A stretch of DNA of 9,941 bases from Caldifarciminota bacterium UBA3079 (GCA_002366635.1 DFBN01000031.1:1-9941); one strand, 5' to 3'; positions 1 through 6,946 are shown, counted from the first letter of the stretch. Made by a program: numbers and translations. Notes: a model not told the origin generated them from the sequence alone.

Positions 1-681
1 ACCGCCGCTCCAGGCATAACCGTAGTTCCGGTTGCAGTCAACCCCGTGACCATTGGTTCTGCGGCGGGCGATCAGTCCATCCGGATTCACCATCGGCAGC
101 AGCCAGATTTCCCGGTTGTTCACCCACCGGGTGATGTCCGGATTAGAGCCGTACCCCTCAACCAGTTGAATCAGCGCCCAGTGCGCAATCTCAGTGCAGA
201 TGTTCTCATTGCCGTGAATCGTGTGGTCAAAACAGATTCTCGGCTCCTGTTCCATTATGCCCGGATTGTCCGAAATCTTCATCGCCAGCAGCAGGTTTCC
301 GTTCGCAGAAAGCCCGAGCGTATCAAACATACAGATGTCAGGGTGGTTCTCCGCGATAATCGCCCAGGTATCCCGAATTTGCTCATAGGTGTGAAAGAAT
401 GCATAGTACTTCATTGCCTCGGCCCGGACATCAGAAATAAGCACTTCAATCTTATAACCTTTGCTGACAAGTTCCTTATAAACCGGCTCTTCAACTGCGC
501 CAACAAAATAGTCCGGGGTTACCTCATAGAACTCAAGAATCTGATGTGCTATCGGCTTAATCTGGTCAAGGCTGACAAACACCTTTACCCTCATTTCTTT
601 TACATTATTGAAATCGGCTCCGATAGCCACAACCGCCAGCACAAATGCCAGCAATGAAACAAACAAAACAGAACGATTCAC
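1..681 (-). CDS. Exported M14-family zinc carboxypeptidase, N-terminal part (cut by window edge)
   Basis: This is the first 227 codons of a secreted metallocarboxypeptidase that should remove C-terminal amino acids from peptides outside the cytoplasm; the 3' end lies beyond the window. It starts at GTG (681-679), behind an AAGGAGG ribosome site. Residues 1-22 form a signal peptide (hydrophobic run LFVSLLAFVLAVVAIGA). Residues 25-88 look like a propeptide-like region. The M14 domain begins near YYAFFHTYEQI (92-102). The zinc-binding HxxE is H156-G-N-E159. Further family motifs are VNNREIWLLPMVNPDG (187-202) and DCNRNYGYAW (215-224), whose R218 fits the substrate-carboxylate arginine. These match bacterial carboxypeptidase T. 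The third zinc ligand and the catalytic glutamate would lie past position 1. The gene follows the PKD lipoprotein by 68 bp but has its own promoter. The family is clear; substrate preference is not visible. Confidence 0.9.
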   Translation of the reverse strand, partial: MNRSVLFVSLLAFVLAVVAIGADFNNVKEMRVKVFVSLDQIKPIAHQILEFYEVTPDYFVGAVEEPVYKELVSKGYKIEVLISDVRAEAMKYYAFFHTYEQIRDTWAIIAENHPDICMFDTLGLSANGNLLLAMKISDNPGIMEQEPRICFDHTIHGNENICTEIAHWALIQLVEGYGSNPDITRWVNNREIWLLPMVNPDGLIARRRTNGHGVDCNRNYGYAWSGG

Positions 682-685
682 GGCG

Positions 686-692
686 CCTCCTT
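686..692 (-). promoter_or_regulatory. Shine-Dalgarno site AAGGAGG deciding a GTG start
   Basis: AAGGAGG lies 4 nt before the GTG at 681. It fixes a non-ATG start that also puts a complete signal peptide in frame. Confidence 0.8.
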
Positions 693-710
693 AGGATAAA
701 TCTTAATGAT

Positions 711-738
711 ATTTTAGCCTGCCAACCAACCCTGTAAA
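711..738 (-). promoter_or_regulatory. Sigma70-like promoter of the M14 carboxypeptidase gene
   Basis: Reading the minus strand, TTTACA (738-733) and TAAAAT (716-711) each match the -35 and -10 consensus at 5 of 6 bases, with a 16-bp spacer. The predicted start is near 704, giving a leader of about 23 nt that carries a strong Shine-Dalgarno site. Unlike the other promoters here, this one makes a conventional leadered mRNA. It begins just after the stop codon of the upstream lipoprotein gene. Confidence 0.55.
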
Positions 739-749
739 GACCTGCTTAA

Positions 750-1409
750 TTACCGGTTCCCCATATTCCAGAATGTATCTATCACCCAGATTGACTCCGG
801 CTTTGACCAGCCGGATAAATGCTCAAGCCTGTCCTTTGCCCGTGCCTTAACCGCAAAAACACCGCCACCATAATACACATGGCAACCCCTGACTATGCTT
901 TTCGGCGCAACAAATCCGCTCCAGGTTCCGACTGTATCCCCCCAGTCAAACTGAATCGCAACATATTCCCCAAGCGGATGGCTTGCAGCCGTGACAAAAG
1001 AAACCTTATCACCAATCGGCACTGTATCCGGACCAGAACCAGAAGGACGGCTCGGAACACATGGACCGAAATCACGCACCCTCACCGGAAACTCTTCTGA
1101 CCAGCCTGTTTCATGACCCGCATCTTTTGCCTTGGCCTTTATCATGAGAAGACCCGAATCCTGAAAAACATGGACCGCCCGGCACTCATCACCCGAAGGA
1201 TACCAACAACTCCACCCGGTTTCTTTCTCATCGCCCCAATCAAAGAGGTATGCAATCGAATCACTCTCGTGGTCTACAGAGCGTGCATTGAACCAGAGCG
1301 AATCACCGGGCCGGCCACAAACCGCGCCCATCACAATGGGAACCGAAGGGGGATTATTCCCGCACCCGAAAAACATGACCAGAACAGGCAACAACAAAAT
1401 AAACCTCAT
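750..1409 (-). CDS. Lipoprotein with two PKD-like repeats
   Basis: The 219-residue protein starts with a short lipoprotein signal: one arginine, a hydrophobic stretch, then FFG-C16, so C16 would be the lipidated cysteine. Phenylalanine at the -3 position is atypical for a lipobox. The mature part is two tandem repeats, roughly residues 23-112 and 117-213. Each has an early beta segment, a FDWGD motif (56-60 and 154-158), a cysteine-bearing middle, and an ending of the form (I/V)KA(K/R)AKD followed by GWS (90-103 and 187-202). This resembles PKD/Ig-like beta-sandwich modules used as extracellular spacers or adhesion domains. No catalytic domain is present, so the protein is probably a surface or periplasmic binding or structural component. 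Its neighbours are also exported. A consensus -35 and a palindrome lie directly upstream. The exact role is unknown. Confidence 0.85.
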   Translation of the reverse strand: MRFILLLPVLVMFFGCGNNPPSVPIVMGAVCGRPGDSLWFNARSVDHESDSIAYLFDWGDEKETGWSCWYPSGDECRAVHVFQDSGLLMIKAKAKDAGHETGWSEEFPVRVRDFGPCVPSRPSGSGPDTVPIGDKVSFVTAASHPLGEYVAIQFDWGDTVGTWSGFVAPKSIVRGCHVYYGGGVFAVKARAKDRLEHLSGWSKPESIWVIDTFWNMGNR

Positions 1410-1417
1410 CTATGTCT

Positions 1418-1445
1418 AGATTACGCATATCAGATATGCTGTCAA
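1418..1445 (-). promoter_or_regulatory. Promoter of the PKD lipoprotein gene, predicted leaderless
   Basis: On the minus strand a perfect -35 TTGACA (1445-1440) is followed after 16 bp by TAATCT (1423-1418). That -10 is weak overall but keeps the three most conserved bases, TA at the front and T at the end. Eight bases separate it from the ATG at 1409, so transcription should start about 2 nt before the start codon. No Shine-Dalgarno site is visible. Confidence 0.5.
1425..1439. promoter_or_regulatory. 15-bp palindrome filling a promoter spacer (candidate operator)
   Basis: GCATATC-A-GATATGC is a perfect inverted repeat with 7-bp arms. It occupies 15 of the 16 spacer bases between the -35 and -10 of the lipoprotein promoter. 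A dimeric regulator bound here would block polymerase, as repressors at spacer operators do. The regulator is not identifiable. Confidence 0.45.
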
Positions 1446-1510
1446 CTGAAAAGCGCCACTTCAGCACCTGCAGGCAAAGATGTCCTCCATGGTCCGGCCG
1501 GCGGCCGAGT

Positions 1511-1543
1511 GTGCCTGTCTGCGTGCCTCGCACAGGCAGGCAC
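1511..1543. repeat. GC-rich imperfect hairpin in the 1410-1601 intergenic region (REP-like)
   Basis: The arms GTGCCTGTCTG (1511-1521) and CAGGCAGGCAC (1533-1543) pair over 11 positions with one G-T wobble. Pairing may continue past one mismatch to a loop around GCCTC. It lies between the propeller gene's stop and the lipoprotein promoter. There is no T-run on either side, so it does not look like an intrinsic terminator. It resembles dispersed intergenic palindromes, but only one copy is visible in this window. Confidence 0.5.
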
Positions 1544-1601
1544 TTTCCGCCAGGAAGATTGCGTCACCTGTTTCGCAATGGCAAAAAAGAGCTGTATTGT
1601 T

Positions 1602-2867
1602 CTATCGGGTCAGCACGATTTTGAATAGTCTCGGATGCGTGCCTTTACTAATCGATATGAAATATACCCCGGACCCAAGCACTTCAGGATTTGATGCCTT
1701 CAACCTGCCAGATATATCCCTTATCTGATGCCTATCATCGCCCAGAAAGCAGAGCAACTCAAGCCCACTAGAGAACAGGCGGCATCCTTCTTGAGCCTGA
1801 AGCACACGGTTCCCGGACTCGTTGATTCCGGTCAGTTCTTCCTGACTGGCCAAGTAAAGTGCGCCGTTTTCATCCTGGTCGCAATAAGCGATATATGCAT
1901 GGCCCGTATCGTCCAGCGCAATTGAAGAGGAACAGTTCCAGGTGCCGACCGCATCAACAATCTCGACATGCCAGTTTCCGAAATTCCCGTGCGCGTATCT
2001 GAGCTGAGACGTCTCAGGGCAGTGATATGAAATATGAAACATTCCCTGATGGTCGTATGCGATACAGTTATCCAGGCCGCATTTGTCGGTCCCGGGGTCA
2101 ACGACATCAATACGCCAGGTGTCACACACATGGTCGGCACAGCGCAAATTATAGTCGCCTGAATATTCCCAGTGGTAGCTGATATGCGGCTTGCCAGCAT
2201 CATCAAGCACAAGAAAACACTGGGTTGCATCGTCAATAAGTATCGTGTCTTTCACCCATCCCTCATCGTCGCGATAGCTGAAATAAAGTGCAGATTCCGA
2301 CCAGAAAGCGCAGTGAGCGATGCCGGGCCGACCAAGATTGTCGAATCTCAGAACACAGTCGGCACCGCCAAATGAATCAATAGGCTCTACATGCCATCCG
2401 GTGCTGTCACGAAATCCATATTTCAACATGCTGCGAAGCACATCGTGCCATTCACTGTTGTATGCCACATGGGGTATTGATGCTGAATCCAGGCATAGCG
2501 ATATGTAATCTCCGGAAGAGTCGGTATCGATTTCTTCACGCTGCCAGCCGGTAGCGGTTAGGTAGCTATACCGCGGCGTGCCTCGGAAATATGCGATATG
2601 AGGATAGCCCTGCTGGTCAAATACCAGCGAAGGGTTACCATTGTGAATAGATGTCACAGAATCAAGCGTGTCCACAACCCAGCCGGAAGAATCCCAATAG
2701 GCGAACTTGAGCCCGGCATTGCTGTAATAAGCGATATAAGGAATCCCGGCCCTGACCTGCACACATGTGCCGGTGTTCTCGGTCGTATTATCCACAAGGT
2801 ATCTGTGCCACTCGGCCAATCCGAGGCTGGAAAAGACCAGTATCCAGACTACAATTCTTCTGTTAAT
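1602..2867 (-). CDS. Secreted seven-bladed beta-propeller protein with T9SS-like C-terminal sorting domain
   Basis: The gene encodes about 421 residues if read from ATT at 2867. That start gives a clean signal peptide, NRRIVVWILVFSSLGLA followed by EWHRY. The frame has no ATG, GTG or TTG before the TTG at 2819, which would delete the signal. The mature part has seven repeats of about 41-50 residues with the pattern hydrophobic-D-x-x-G-x-P-H-I-(A/S)-Y, for example SLVFDQQGYPHIAY and FLVLDDAGKPHISY. Each is followed by an aromatic strand and often GW. This suggests a seven-bladed propeller of sialidase-like fold without visible catalytic residues. The last 70 residues, with ISGRL, GSGVYFISI and KIVLTR, resemble type A C-terminal sorting domains of the type IX secretion pathway. 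It starts 30 bp after the saccharopine dehydrogenase gene, but that may be only positional. A surface binding role is inferred. Confidence 0.8.
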   Translation of the reverse strand: MNRRIVVWILVFSSLGLAEWHRYLVDNTTENTGTCVQVRAGIPYIAYYSNAGLKFAYWDSSGWVVDTLDSVTSIHNGNPSLVFDQQGYPHIAYFRGTPRYSYLTATGWQREEIDTDSSGDYISLCLDSASIPHVAYNSEWHDVLRSMLKYGFRDSTGWHVEPIDSFGGADCVLRFDNLGRPGIAHCAFWSESALYFSYRDDEGWVKDTILIDDATQCFLVLDDAGKPHISYHWEYSGDYNLRCADHVCDTWRIDVVDPGTDKCGLDNCIAYDHQGMFHISYHCPETSQLRYAHGNFGNWHVEIVDAVGTWNCSSSIALDDTGHAYIAYCDQDENGALYLASQEELTGINESGNRVLQAQEGCRLFSSGLELLCFLGDDRHQIRDISGRLKASNPEVLGSGVYFISISKGTHPRLFKIVLTR

Positions 2868-2897
2868 GCTGTTCGTGCCCTTAAATAGCCCGGCCAG

Positions 2898-4220
2898 CTA
2901 AGCAACCTTGGCCGATTTTTCCCGGAACCTGATGCCCAGCCTTTCGAGTTCGGTAAGAATCGGCTTGTAGATTTCCGGTATTACCGGAATATGAACCCCG
3001 GTCAGTTTTATCCGACCTTCAAGTATTTTGCGGACTGCAATCGCTGTGGGCAGGCCTACTGTCCGCGCCATAGCCGAATCTCCATCCGGCTCACCATATG
3101 CAACTAGGGTTGAAGTAATCTTCTTCTTCAATCCGCCCGGGTATTCGGCTCCGAATTCATGACGAAGGATAATCATGTCCCGCTCATGCGGTCTGTAGGT
3201 CATGCGGTTGAGCATCAGCTTAACCAGGACATCGACATCCGAACCCCTGGCAAGCCCGATAGGCTCATCATTGAACAACCCGAGCCATTCCAGCCGGTCA
3301 AGCACCGGGGTATCTTCGACCAGACCGAGTTCTGCTGCTGTATCCGCACGCAAGTCACCGTCGCCAGGGACATGTTCTCGCAGCCACGCCGCAGCAGTCA
3401 GGCCCGCAATATCGTCGTTGGGGACATCATCCAGAAGCCCGAGATGAGAAATCGCTTCGAGTGTTTCGCACCAGCCCGGGTAACGCAGAGTGCCACGGAA
3501 CATCGTTTTGATTTTCTCCAAACCATATAATTCGATATACGGTAGTGAATCGCGGTTCGGATAGGCCTCAAATTCACCCGCACCTTCAATCGTCAGTGAC
3601 CAGCGGTGACCAAACAGTTTCTCTGACGGCACGAATACTTTTCTGCCTTCCCTGAGATAACTGGCTTCGTTATGACCTGCCATGAGCACACCCTTCGGAC
3701 TCCAGGAGAACTTGTAACCAAAAGGATTATCATTTGCATCAGGCGCAGGCAAACCACCGCAATAGGACATGAAGCTCGTAACCACACCTTTGTGTTTTCT
3801 GACCCAATTGATAGTCTTCATTGCAGACATGTGGTCGATTCCCGGGTCAAGCCCAACCTCATTGAGAATAATCACACCGGCTTTGCGTGCATCTTTATCC
3901 AGTATCTTCATTTCTTTGCTTACATAAGATGCGGTCACCATCGGCTTCCGACGCTTAATACAGTAGCGGGCAACCTTTGGATGGTGCCCGTAAGGCAGAA
4001 GGCTCACGACCAGATTACTCTTGGCAATCAGTCGGTCGAGTGCGGTGCTGTCTTCAACCAGAAGCGCTATGGCCCGGCCGTGCGGATGGCCGTTGAGGAG
4101 CGCTTCAGCCTTGCTCACGGTGCGGCTGGCAACTGTCACCTGAATATCTGGAATATCGAGCAGATAATGCGCCATCGGCCGGGAAACAAGTCCGGCCCCA
4201 AGCACAAGGACCTTTTTCAT
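2898..4220 (-). CDS. Saccharopine dehydrogenase (glutamate-forming), C-terminal half of the AASS type
   Basis: This 440-residue enzyme should oxidise saccharopine with NAD(P)+ to glutamate and 2-aminoadipate 6-semialdehyde in the cytoplasm, or run in reverse. An N-terminal Rossmann fold begins KKVLVLGAGLVSRP (2-15). SLLPYGHHP (73-81), VTASYVS (95-101) and NEVGLDPGIDHM (120-131) follow. The substrate-domain signature SYCGGLPAPDANDNPFGYKF is at 152-171. The C-terminal region returns to the dinucleotide fold with DGDSAMARTVGLPTA. From memory these line up closely with the C-terminal half of animal AASS and with fungal Lys9. The ATG overlaps the stop of the upstream reductase gene as ATGA and has its own Shine-Dalgarno site, so the pair should be made in matching amounts. 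No other lysine pathway gene is in the window, so direction (degradation or synthesis) is undecided. Confidence 0.92.
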   Translation of the reverse strand: MKKVLVLGAGLVSRPMAHYLLDIPDIQVTVASRTVSKAEALLNGHPHGRAIALLVEDSTALDRLIAKSNLVVSLLPYGHHPKVARYCIKRRKPMVTASYVSKEMKILDKDARKAGVIILNEVGLDPGIDHMSAMKTINWVRKHKGVVTSFMSYCGGLPAPDANDNPFGYKFSWSPKGVLMAGHNEASYLREGRKVFVPSEKLFGHRWSLTIEGAGEFEAYPNRDSLPYIELYGLEKIKTMFRGTLRYPGWCETLEAISHLGLLDDVPNDDIAGLTAAAWLREHVPGDGDLRADTAAELGLVEDTPVLDRLEWLGLFNDEPIGLARGSDVDVLVKLMLNRMTYRPHERDMIILRHEFGAEYPGGLKKKITSTLVAYGEPDGDSAMARTVGLPTAIAVRKILEGRIKLTGVHIPVIPEIYKPILTELERLGIRFREKSAKVA

Positions 4221-5545
4221 AAGTTTCTCCTTTCTCGGTTAAGAAACTTGGAAATATATTTATACTCGGGCGTGAGTTTACCCTGGTGCAGAATGAGCGC
4301 CCTGCGCACCGGCCCAGGCAGTTCGAGCTTGTCAAAGGTTCCTCTGTAATCAGCTCGGGCTATCGCCGGAATAAAAGGGAAAAGTGCAGCCCCGAACGCA
4401 TCTGAAGAATCAGCAGGCAGTTCACAAGGCAAGTTATCCACCGCCATAATCACTATCCCCTGGCCTGTAACCCCGTTCTGCACAGAATCCTTTTGCGGGT
4501 CGTAAACAAAGAAAGGCGAACCGGAATCCGTATGTCTGAGTGTAGCTTCTATCGCACCCTGAATATCGCACGAGATGTCGCCAATCACACGCAGCCTCGG
4601 ATTTGCAGTTTTGCCGAATTCCTCACGTAGCCACTCCCGCCTCACAAGTCTCGGATACTGCTTATTCCAGAAAATACTGTTAACCAGCACAGTCAGATAC
4701 GGCAGGTATTTCTCAAAAACCGGCCGGTACCGGTCTGGATGTTGATAATAATCCTTCAAGTCAAAACTGCCTTGCTCTGGCTCCACCATATGCTCTTCTC
4801 TGAAGACAGTCCTGTAACAGGTTCGGGCATCGCGGTGTGACATGACATCTGAAAGCTGCTCGGGTTTTATGTCAACCGTTCCCAGAGCATCCAGCACTTC
4901 AAGCGCACCCCGGGCAACATGGCCATAACCCGCAATCCCGAAAACCAGCGGTACTACTTTGTCCGGTAGTCCGACTTCTTTGATTCTGGCACCGAGCTGC
5001 GCAACTCCGGCTTTAAGACTATCCACTCCTGCATAATCATAAGCCGGCTTCAAATCCAAAAAAGGAGTCTTCATATTCTCACACTCAAACCGCTTACCCA
5101 GAGCGACAAGCGTATCCACCATTCCTGCAATCCCGGCATACCGTCCGAAGAAAACCAGCCTGCGTCCACTATCGTCTGTAATCTTTTCATAGTCAATGAG
5201 ATTGCAGCCAAGCTCCATCATCCGTGCAAGCATCGGCATGTTATATACCTGACCCTTGATTACATGGGCAAAAAAGGCATAAGTGCCATTTTCCCTGAAA
5301 AACACCTCGGGCATTTCCTTAACCCCGAAAACTATTCCACAGTCAGAAATATCTTCGCGCACTTCTGTACCGGCAAGCCGATATTCTTCATCGTCGAATA
5401 TGCGTAAAGTCGAAGGCTGAATCGCAAACGCCAGACCTTCCTGCTTTATTATGTTGCCGACTTGCTTTGGGGTCAGAGGCACACGCCGCTCCCAGCGGTT
5501 CTTGTCCTCGCGCCTGATACCTATCGTAAATAAATGCCGATTCAT
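4217..5545 (-). CDS. Lysine-ketoglutarate reductase (saccharopine dehydrogenase, lysine-forming), N-terminal half of the AASS type
   Basis: This 442-residue cytoplasmic enzyme should condense lysine with 2-oxoglutarate using NAD(P)H to give saccharopine, or catalyse the reverse. The alanine dehydrogenase/PNT-type N-terminal domain opens with GIRREDKNRWERRVPLTP (9-26). GVKEMPE (74-80) and YAFFAHVIKGQ (89-99) supply K76 and H94, which fit the lysine/histidine pair of fungal Lys1. Next come NLIDYEKI (115-122), FGRYAGIAGMVDTL (133-146) and the nucleotide-binding VFGIAGYGHVARGA (201-214). GDISCDIQGAIE and SPFFVYDP in the C-terminal part match animal AASS, as I recall it, more closely than free-standing fungal Lys1. 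It is the upstream partner of saccharopine dehydrogenase, which it overlaps by 4 bp. A promoter directly before its ATG predicts a leaderless transcript. Confidence 0.92.
   Translation of the reverse strand: MNRHLFTIGIRREDKNRWERRVPLTPKQVGNIIKQEGLAFAIQPSTLRIFDDEEYRLAGTEVREDISDCGIVFGVKEMPEVFFRENGTYAFFAHVIKGQVYNMPMLARMMELGCNLIDYEKITDDSGRRLVFFGRYAGIAGMVDTLVALGKRFECENMKTPFLDLKPAYDYAGVDSLKAGVAQLGARIKEVGLPDKVVPLVFGIAGYGHVARGALEVLDALGTVDIKPEQLSDVMSHRDARTCYRTVFREEHMVEPEQGSFDLKDYYQHPDRYRPVFEKYLPYLTVLVNSIFWNKQYPRLVRREWLREEFGKTANPRLRVIGDISCDIQGAIEATLRHTDSGSPFFVYDPQKDSVQNGVTGQGIVIMAVDNLPCELPADSSDAFGAALFPFIPAIARADYRGTFDKLELPGPVRRALILHQGKLTPEYKYISKFLNRERRNL
4227..4232 (-). promoter_or_regulatory. Shine-Dalgarno site AAGGAG inside the end of the upstream reductase gene
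   Basis: AAGGAG lies 6 nt before the ATG at 4220, within the last codons of the lysine-ketoglutarate reductase gene. With the 4-bp ATGA overlap it indicates coupled translation of the two enzymes. Confidence 0.8.
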
Positions 5546-5553
5546 TGACCGGA

Positions 5554-5582
5554 ATAATACGTATCGCTTTACCAGAAGTCAA
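5554..5582 (-). promoter_or_regulatory. Promoter of the lysine-ketoglutarate reductase/saccharopine dehydrogenase operon, predicted leaderless
   Basis: TTGACT (5582-5577), a 17-bp spacer and TATTAT (5559-5554) match the sigma70 boxes at 5 of 6 bases each. Eight bases then separate the -10 from the ATG at 5545, so transcription should start at about 5547-5546, 1-2 nt before the start codon. There is no Shine-Dalgarno site. The promoter fills the 57-bp gap after the PUA-protein gene. Confidence 0.65.
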
Positions 5583-5602
5583 TACCTGTTAGGAGAAATA
5601 TT

Positions 5603-6016
5603 CTATTCGACCGGCCGGTATTTCGGAATCTGGGATTTGAGGATAGGACTTTTGTAATGCCCGACCCCGACTACATGGCCAGAACACCGGATGATAACAA
5701 AACCGTTTTCGGCCGCTGCATTGAGCTTGAGCTGTTTGCCATTGATAAGCTCCACTGCTTGCTCTTTTGTAACATCGATACAGTTCCGGGTTGCGTGCTT
5801 ACCCAGAATTTGCATTGCCCAGGTTGTAGGTTTAACAGAATGGGGAAAGACCCGGCAGAATCGGATTCCCCGGCGTATCGGTTTCACTTGGTCAAATTCC
5901 ATCACTTTCCGGTCGGCGATGAATACCGTTTCCTGCCTGAGCATAAAGCCAAGCCTTTTGAAAACACCAGGGTCAATCCCGAATCTTTCGCTCAGCTCTT
6001 TAACCTGCTTCAGCAT
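5603..6016 (-). CDS. Stand-alone PUA-like RNA-binding protein (RsmF/NOP2 C-terminal type)
   Basis: This 137-residue protein resembles the C-terminal RNA-binding domain that in RsmF-type and NOL1/NOP2 proteins is fused to the m5C methyltransferase. Residues 1-45 are an N-terminal segment ending at VMEFDQ. PIRRGIRFCRV (47-57) and VKPTTWAMQILGKHATRNCI (61-80) follow, then the PUA core with an EQAVELINGKQL segment (85-96) and the final VGVGHYK (116-122). The start ATG lies inside the methyltransferase gene, overlapping by 17 bp in another frame, and AAGGA lies 6 nt upstream. Translation is therefore likely coupled and the two proteins probably act together on rRNA. No catalytic motif is present. 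A frameshifted former fusion is possible, but the fresh ATG and ribosome site argue for a genuine separate gene. Confidence 0.8.
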   Translation of the reverse strand: MLKQVKELSERFGIDPGVFKRLGFMLRQETVFIADRKVMEFDQVKPIRRGIRFCRVFPHSVKPTTWAMQILGKHATRNCIDVTKEQAVELINGKQLKLNAAAENGFVIIRCSGHVVGVGHYKSPILKSQIPKYRPVE

Positions 6017-6944
6017 CGCCTTTCCTTATTAAAGCCAGAAAGAACCCTTCTGTGTCATTATCCTGTGGCAGAATCCTGCGGCAATGTCGCACCGGCTCAG
6101 GAAAACTTTCACCTTTCCAGGTATCAAGTGCCGGCCGCATCACAAATCCGGGCAGCTCAATCGGCAGAACAAAAGCATTAGGAAACTTGCTCAAAAGATA
6201 TGTCACTACCCCTTCGTTTTCCTCTGGTGCGATTGTGCAGGTCGAATAAACCATCAGCCCTCCAGGACGCAAAGCCCGAAATCCTGAAACAATCAAACCA
6301 TTCTGTAATCTGGAAAACCTCTGGATTGCCGAAACCGACCAGCGGTTCAGAACCTGGTGTGATTTCCTGATTGTGCCTTCGCAAGTGCAAGGCGCATCAA
6401 CCAGCACCCGGTCGCAACTGTTCTCGAGAAGCCGGCCGATTCTGTTTCCGTCCATCCGGCATACCGCAACATTCAGACAGCCGGCACGGTCCACATTACC
6501 GACTAGACCTCTAACCCTCCGACTCGAAGAATCATTGGCAATCAGAAGCCCGGTATTCTGCATCATTGCAGATATCTGGGTAGTCTTTGAACCCGGTGCT
6601 GCGGCCAAATCCAGCACTGTTTCTTCCGGCTTTGGGTCAAGCACCAGCGGTGGAATCATCGAAGCAGCATCCTGAATATAGAAAAGTCCTAAGAAATGGC
6701 CCAGCCGTTTGCCGATTCCTTCTACATCCCGAATCCCAAATGCCAAATCCCACCAGGGCAACGCTTCCGGCCCCAAGTCCCCGAGCCAGTCAACTACTTC
6801 TTGCTTTGTCGCTTTCAGGGTATTCACCCTGATTGTTTTTCTTGAAGCTGTGCCTGTAACTTTAAGGAAATCAGCGAAATCCGGGATTAACCTGGAATAT
6901 CGTTCAACAAACTCTTCCGGGAAATCCTGAAGGTATTGTGCCAA
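6000..6944 (-). CDS. NOL1/NOP2/Sun family rRNA (cytosine-C5) methyltransferase
   Basis: This 314-residue enzyme should transfer a methyl group from S-adenosylmethionine to C5 of a cytosine in ribosomal RNA. The N-terminal region has the family's RVNTLK element (39-44). YIQDAASMIPPLVL (89-102) and motif I LDLAAAPGSKTTQ (111-123) form the SAM pocket, with D138 in motif II. VDAPCTCEGTIRK (182-194) is motif IV with C186. VYSTCTIAPEENE (232-244) is motif VI with C236, expected to be the nucleophile; both catalytic cysteines are therefore present. The frame starts with TTG two bases after the DUF763 stop. No ATG is in frame nearby, and this start leaves the normal family N-terminus. The PUA-like domain sits in the overlapping downstream gene. 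The specific rRNA target cannot be read from sequence alone. Confidence 0.92.
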   Translation of the reverse strand: MAQYLQDFPEEFVERYSRLIPDFADFLKVTGTASRKTIRVNTLKATKQEVVDWLGDLGPEALPWWDLAFGIRDVEGIGKRLGHFLGLFYIQDAASMIPPLVLDPKPEETVLDLAAAPGSKTTQISAMMQNTGLLIANDSSSRRVRGLVGNVDRAGCLNVAVCRMDGNRIGRLLENSCDRVLVDAPCTCEGTIRKSHQVLNRWSVSAIQRFSRLQNGLIVSGFRALRPGGLMVYSTCTIAPEENEGVVTYLLSKFPNAFVLPIELPGFVMRPALDTWKGESFPEPVRHCRRILPQDNDTEGFFLALIRKGDAEAG

Positions 6945-6946
6945 AT

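Noticed and set aside
46..657. Long plus-strand open frame opposite the carboxypeptidase.
   Set aside because: The minus strand encodes an unmistakable M14 domain with signal peptide and ribosome site; the plus-strand translation shows no recognisable domain.
1511..1543. The GC-rich hairpin as an intrinsic terminator.
   Set aside because: No run of T follows on either strand.
1558..1579. Inverted repeat ATTGCG/CGCAAT with a 10-nt loop after the propeller gene, as a terminator.
   Set aside because: The stem is only 6 bp and is not followed by a T-run in the direction of transcription. The TTTTTT nearer the stop codon (about 1584-1589) has no convincing stem before it.
1602..2819. TTG at 2819 as start of the propeller gene.
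   Set aside because: It would begin in the middle of an in-frame signal peptide, right at its predicted cleavage region; the protein very likely starts further upstream.
3672..4349. Long plus-strand open frame opposite the saccharopine dehydrogenase gene; similar antisense frames at 5657-6181 and 7439-7999.
   Set aside because: All lie opposite well-supported conserved genes and have compositions expected of shadow frames.
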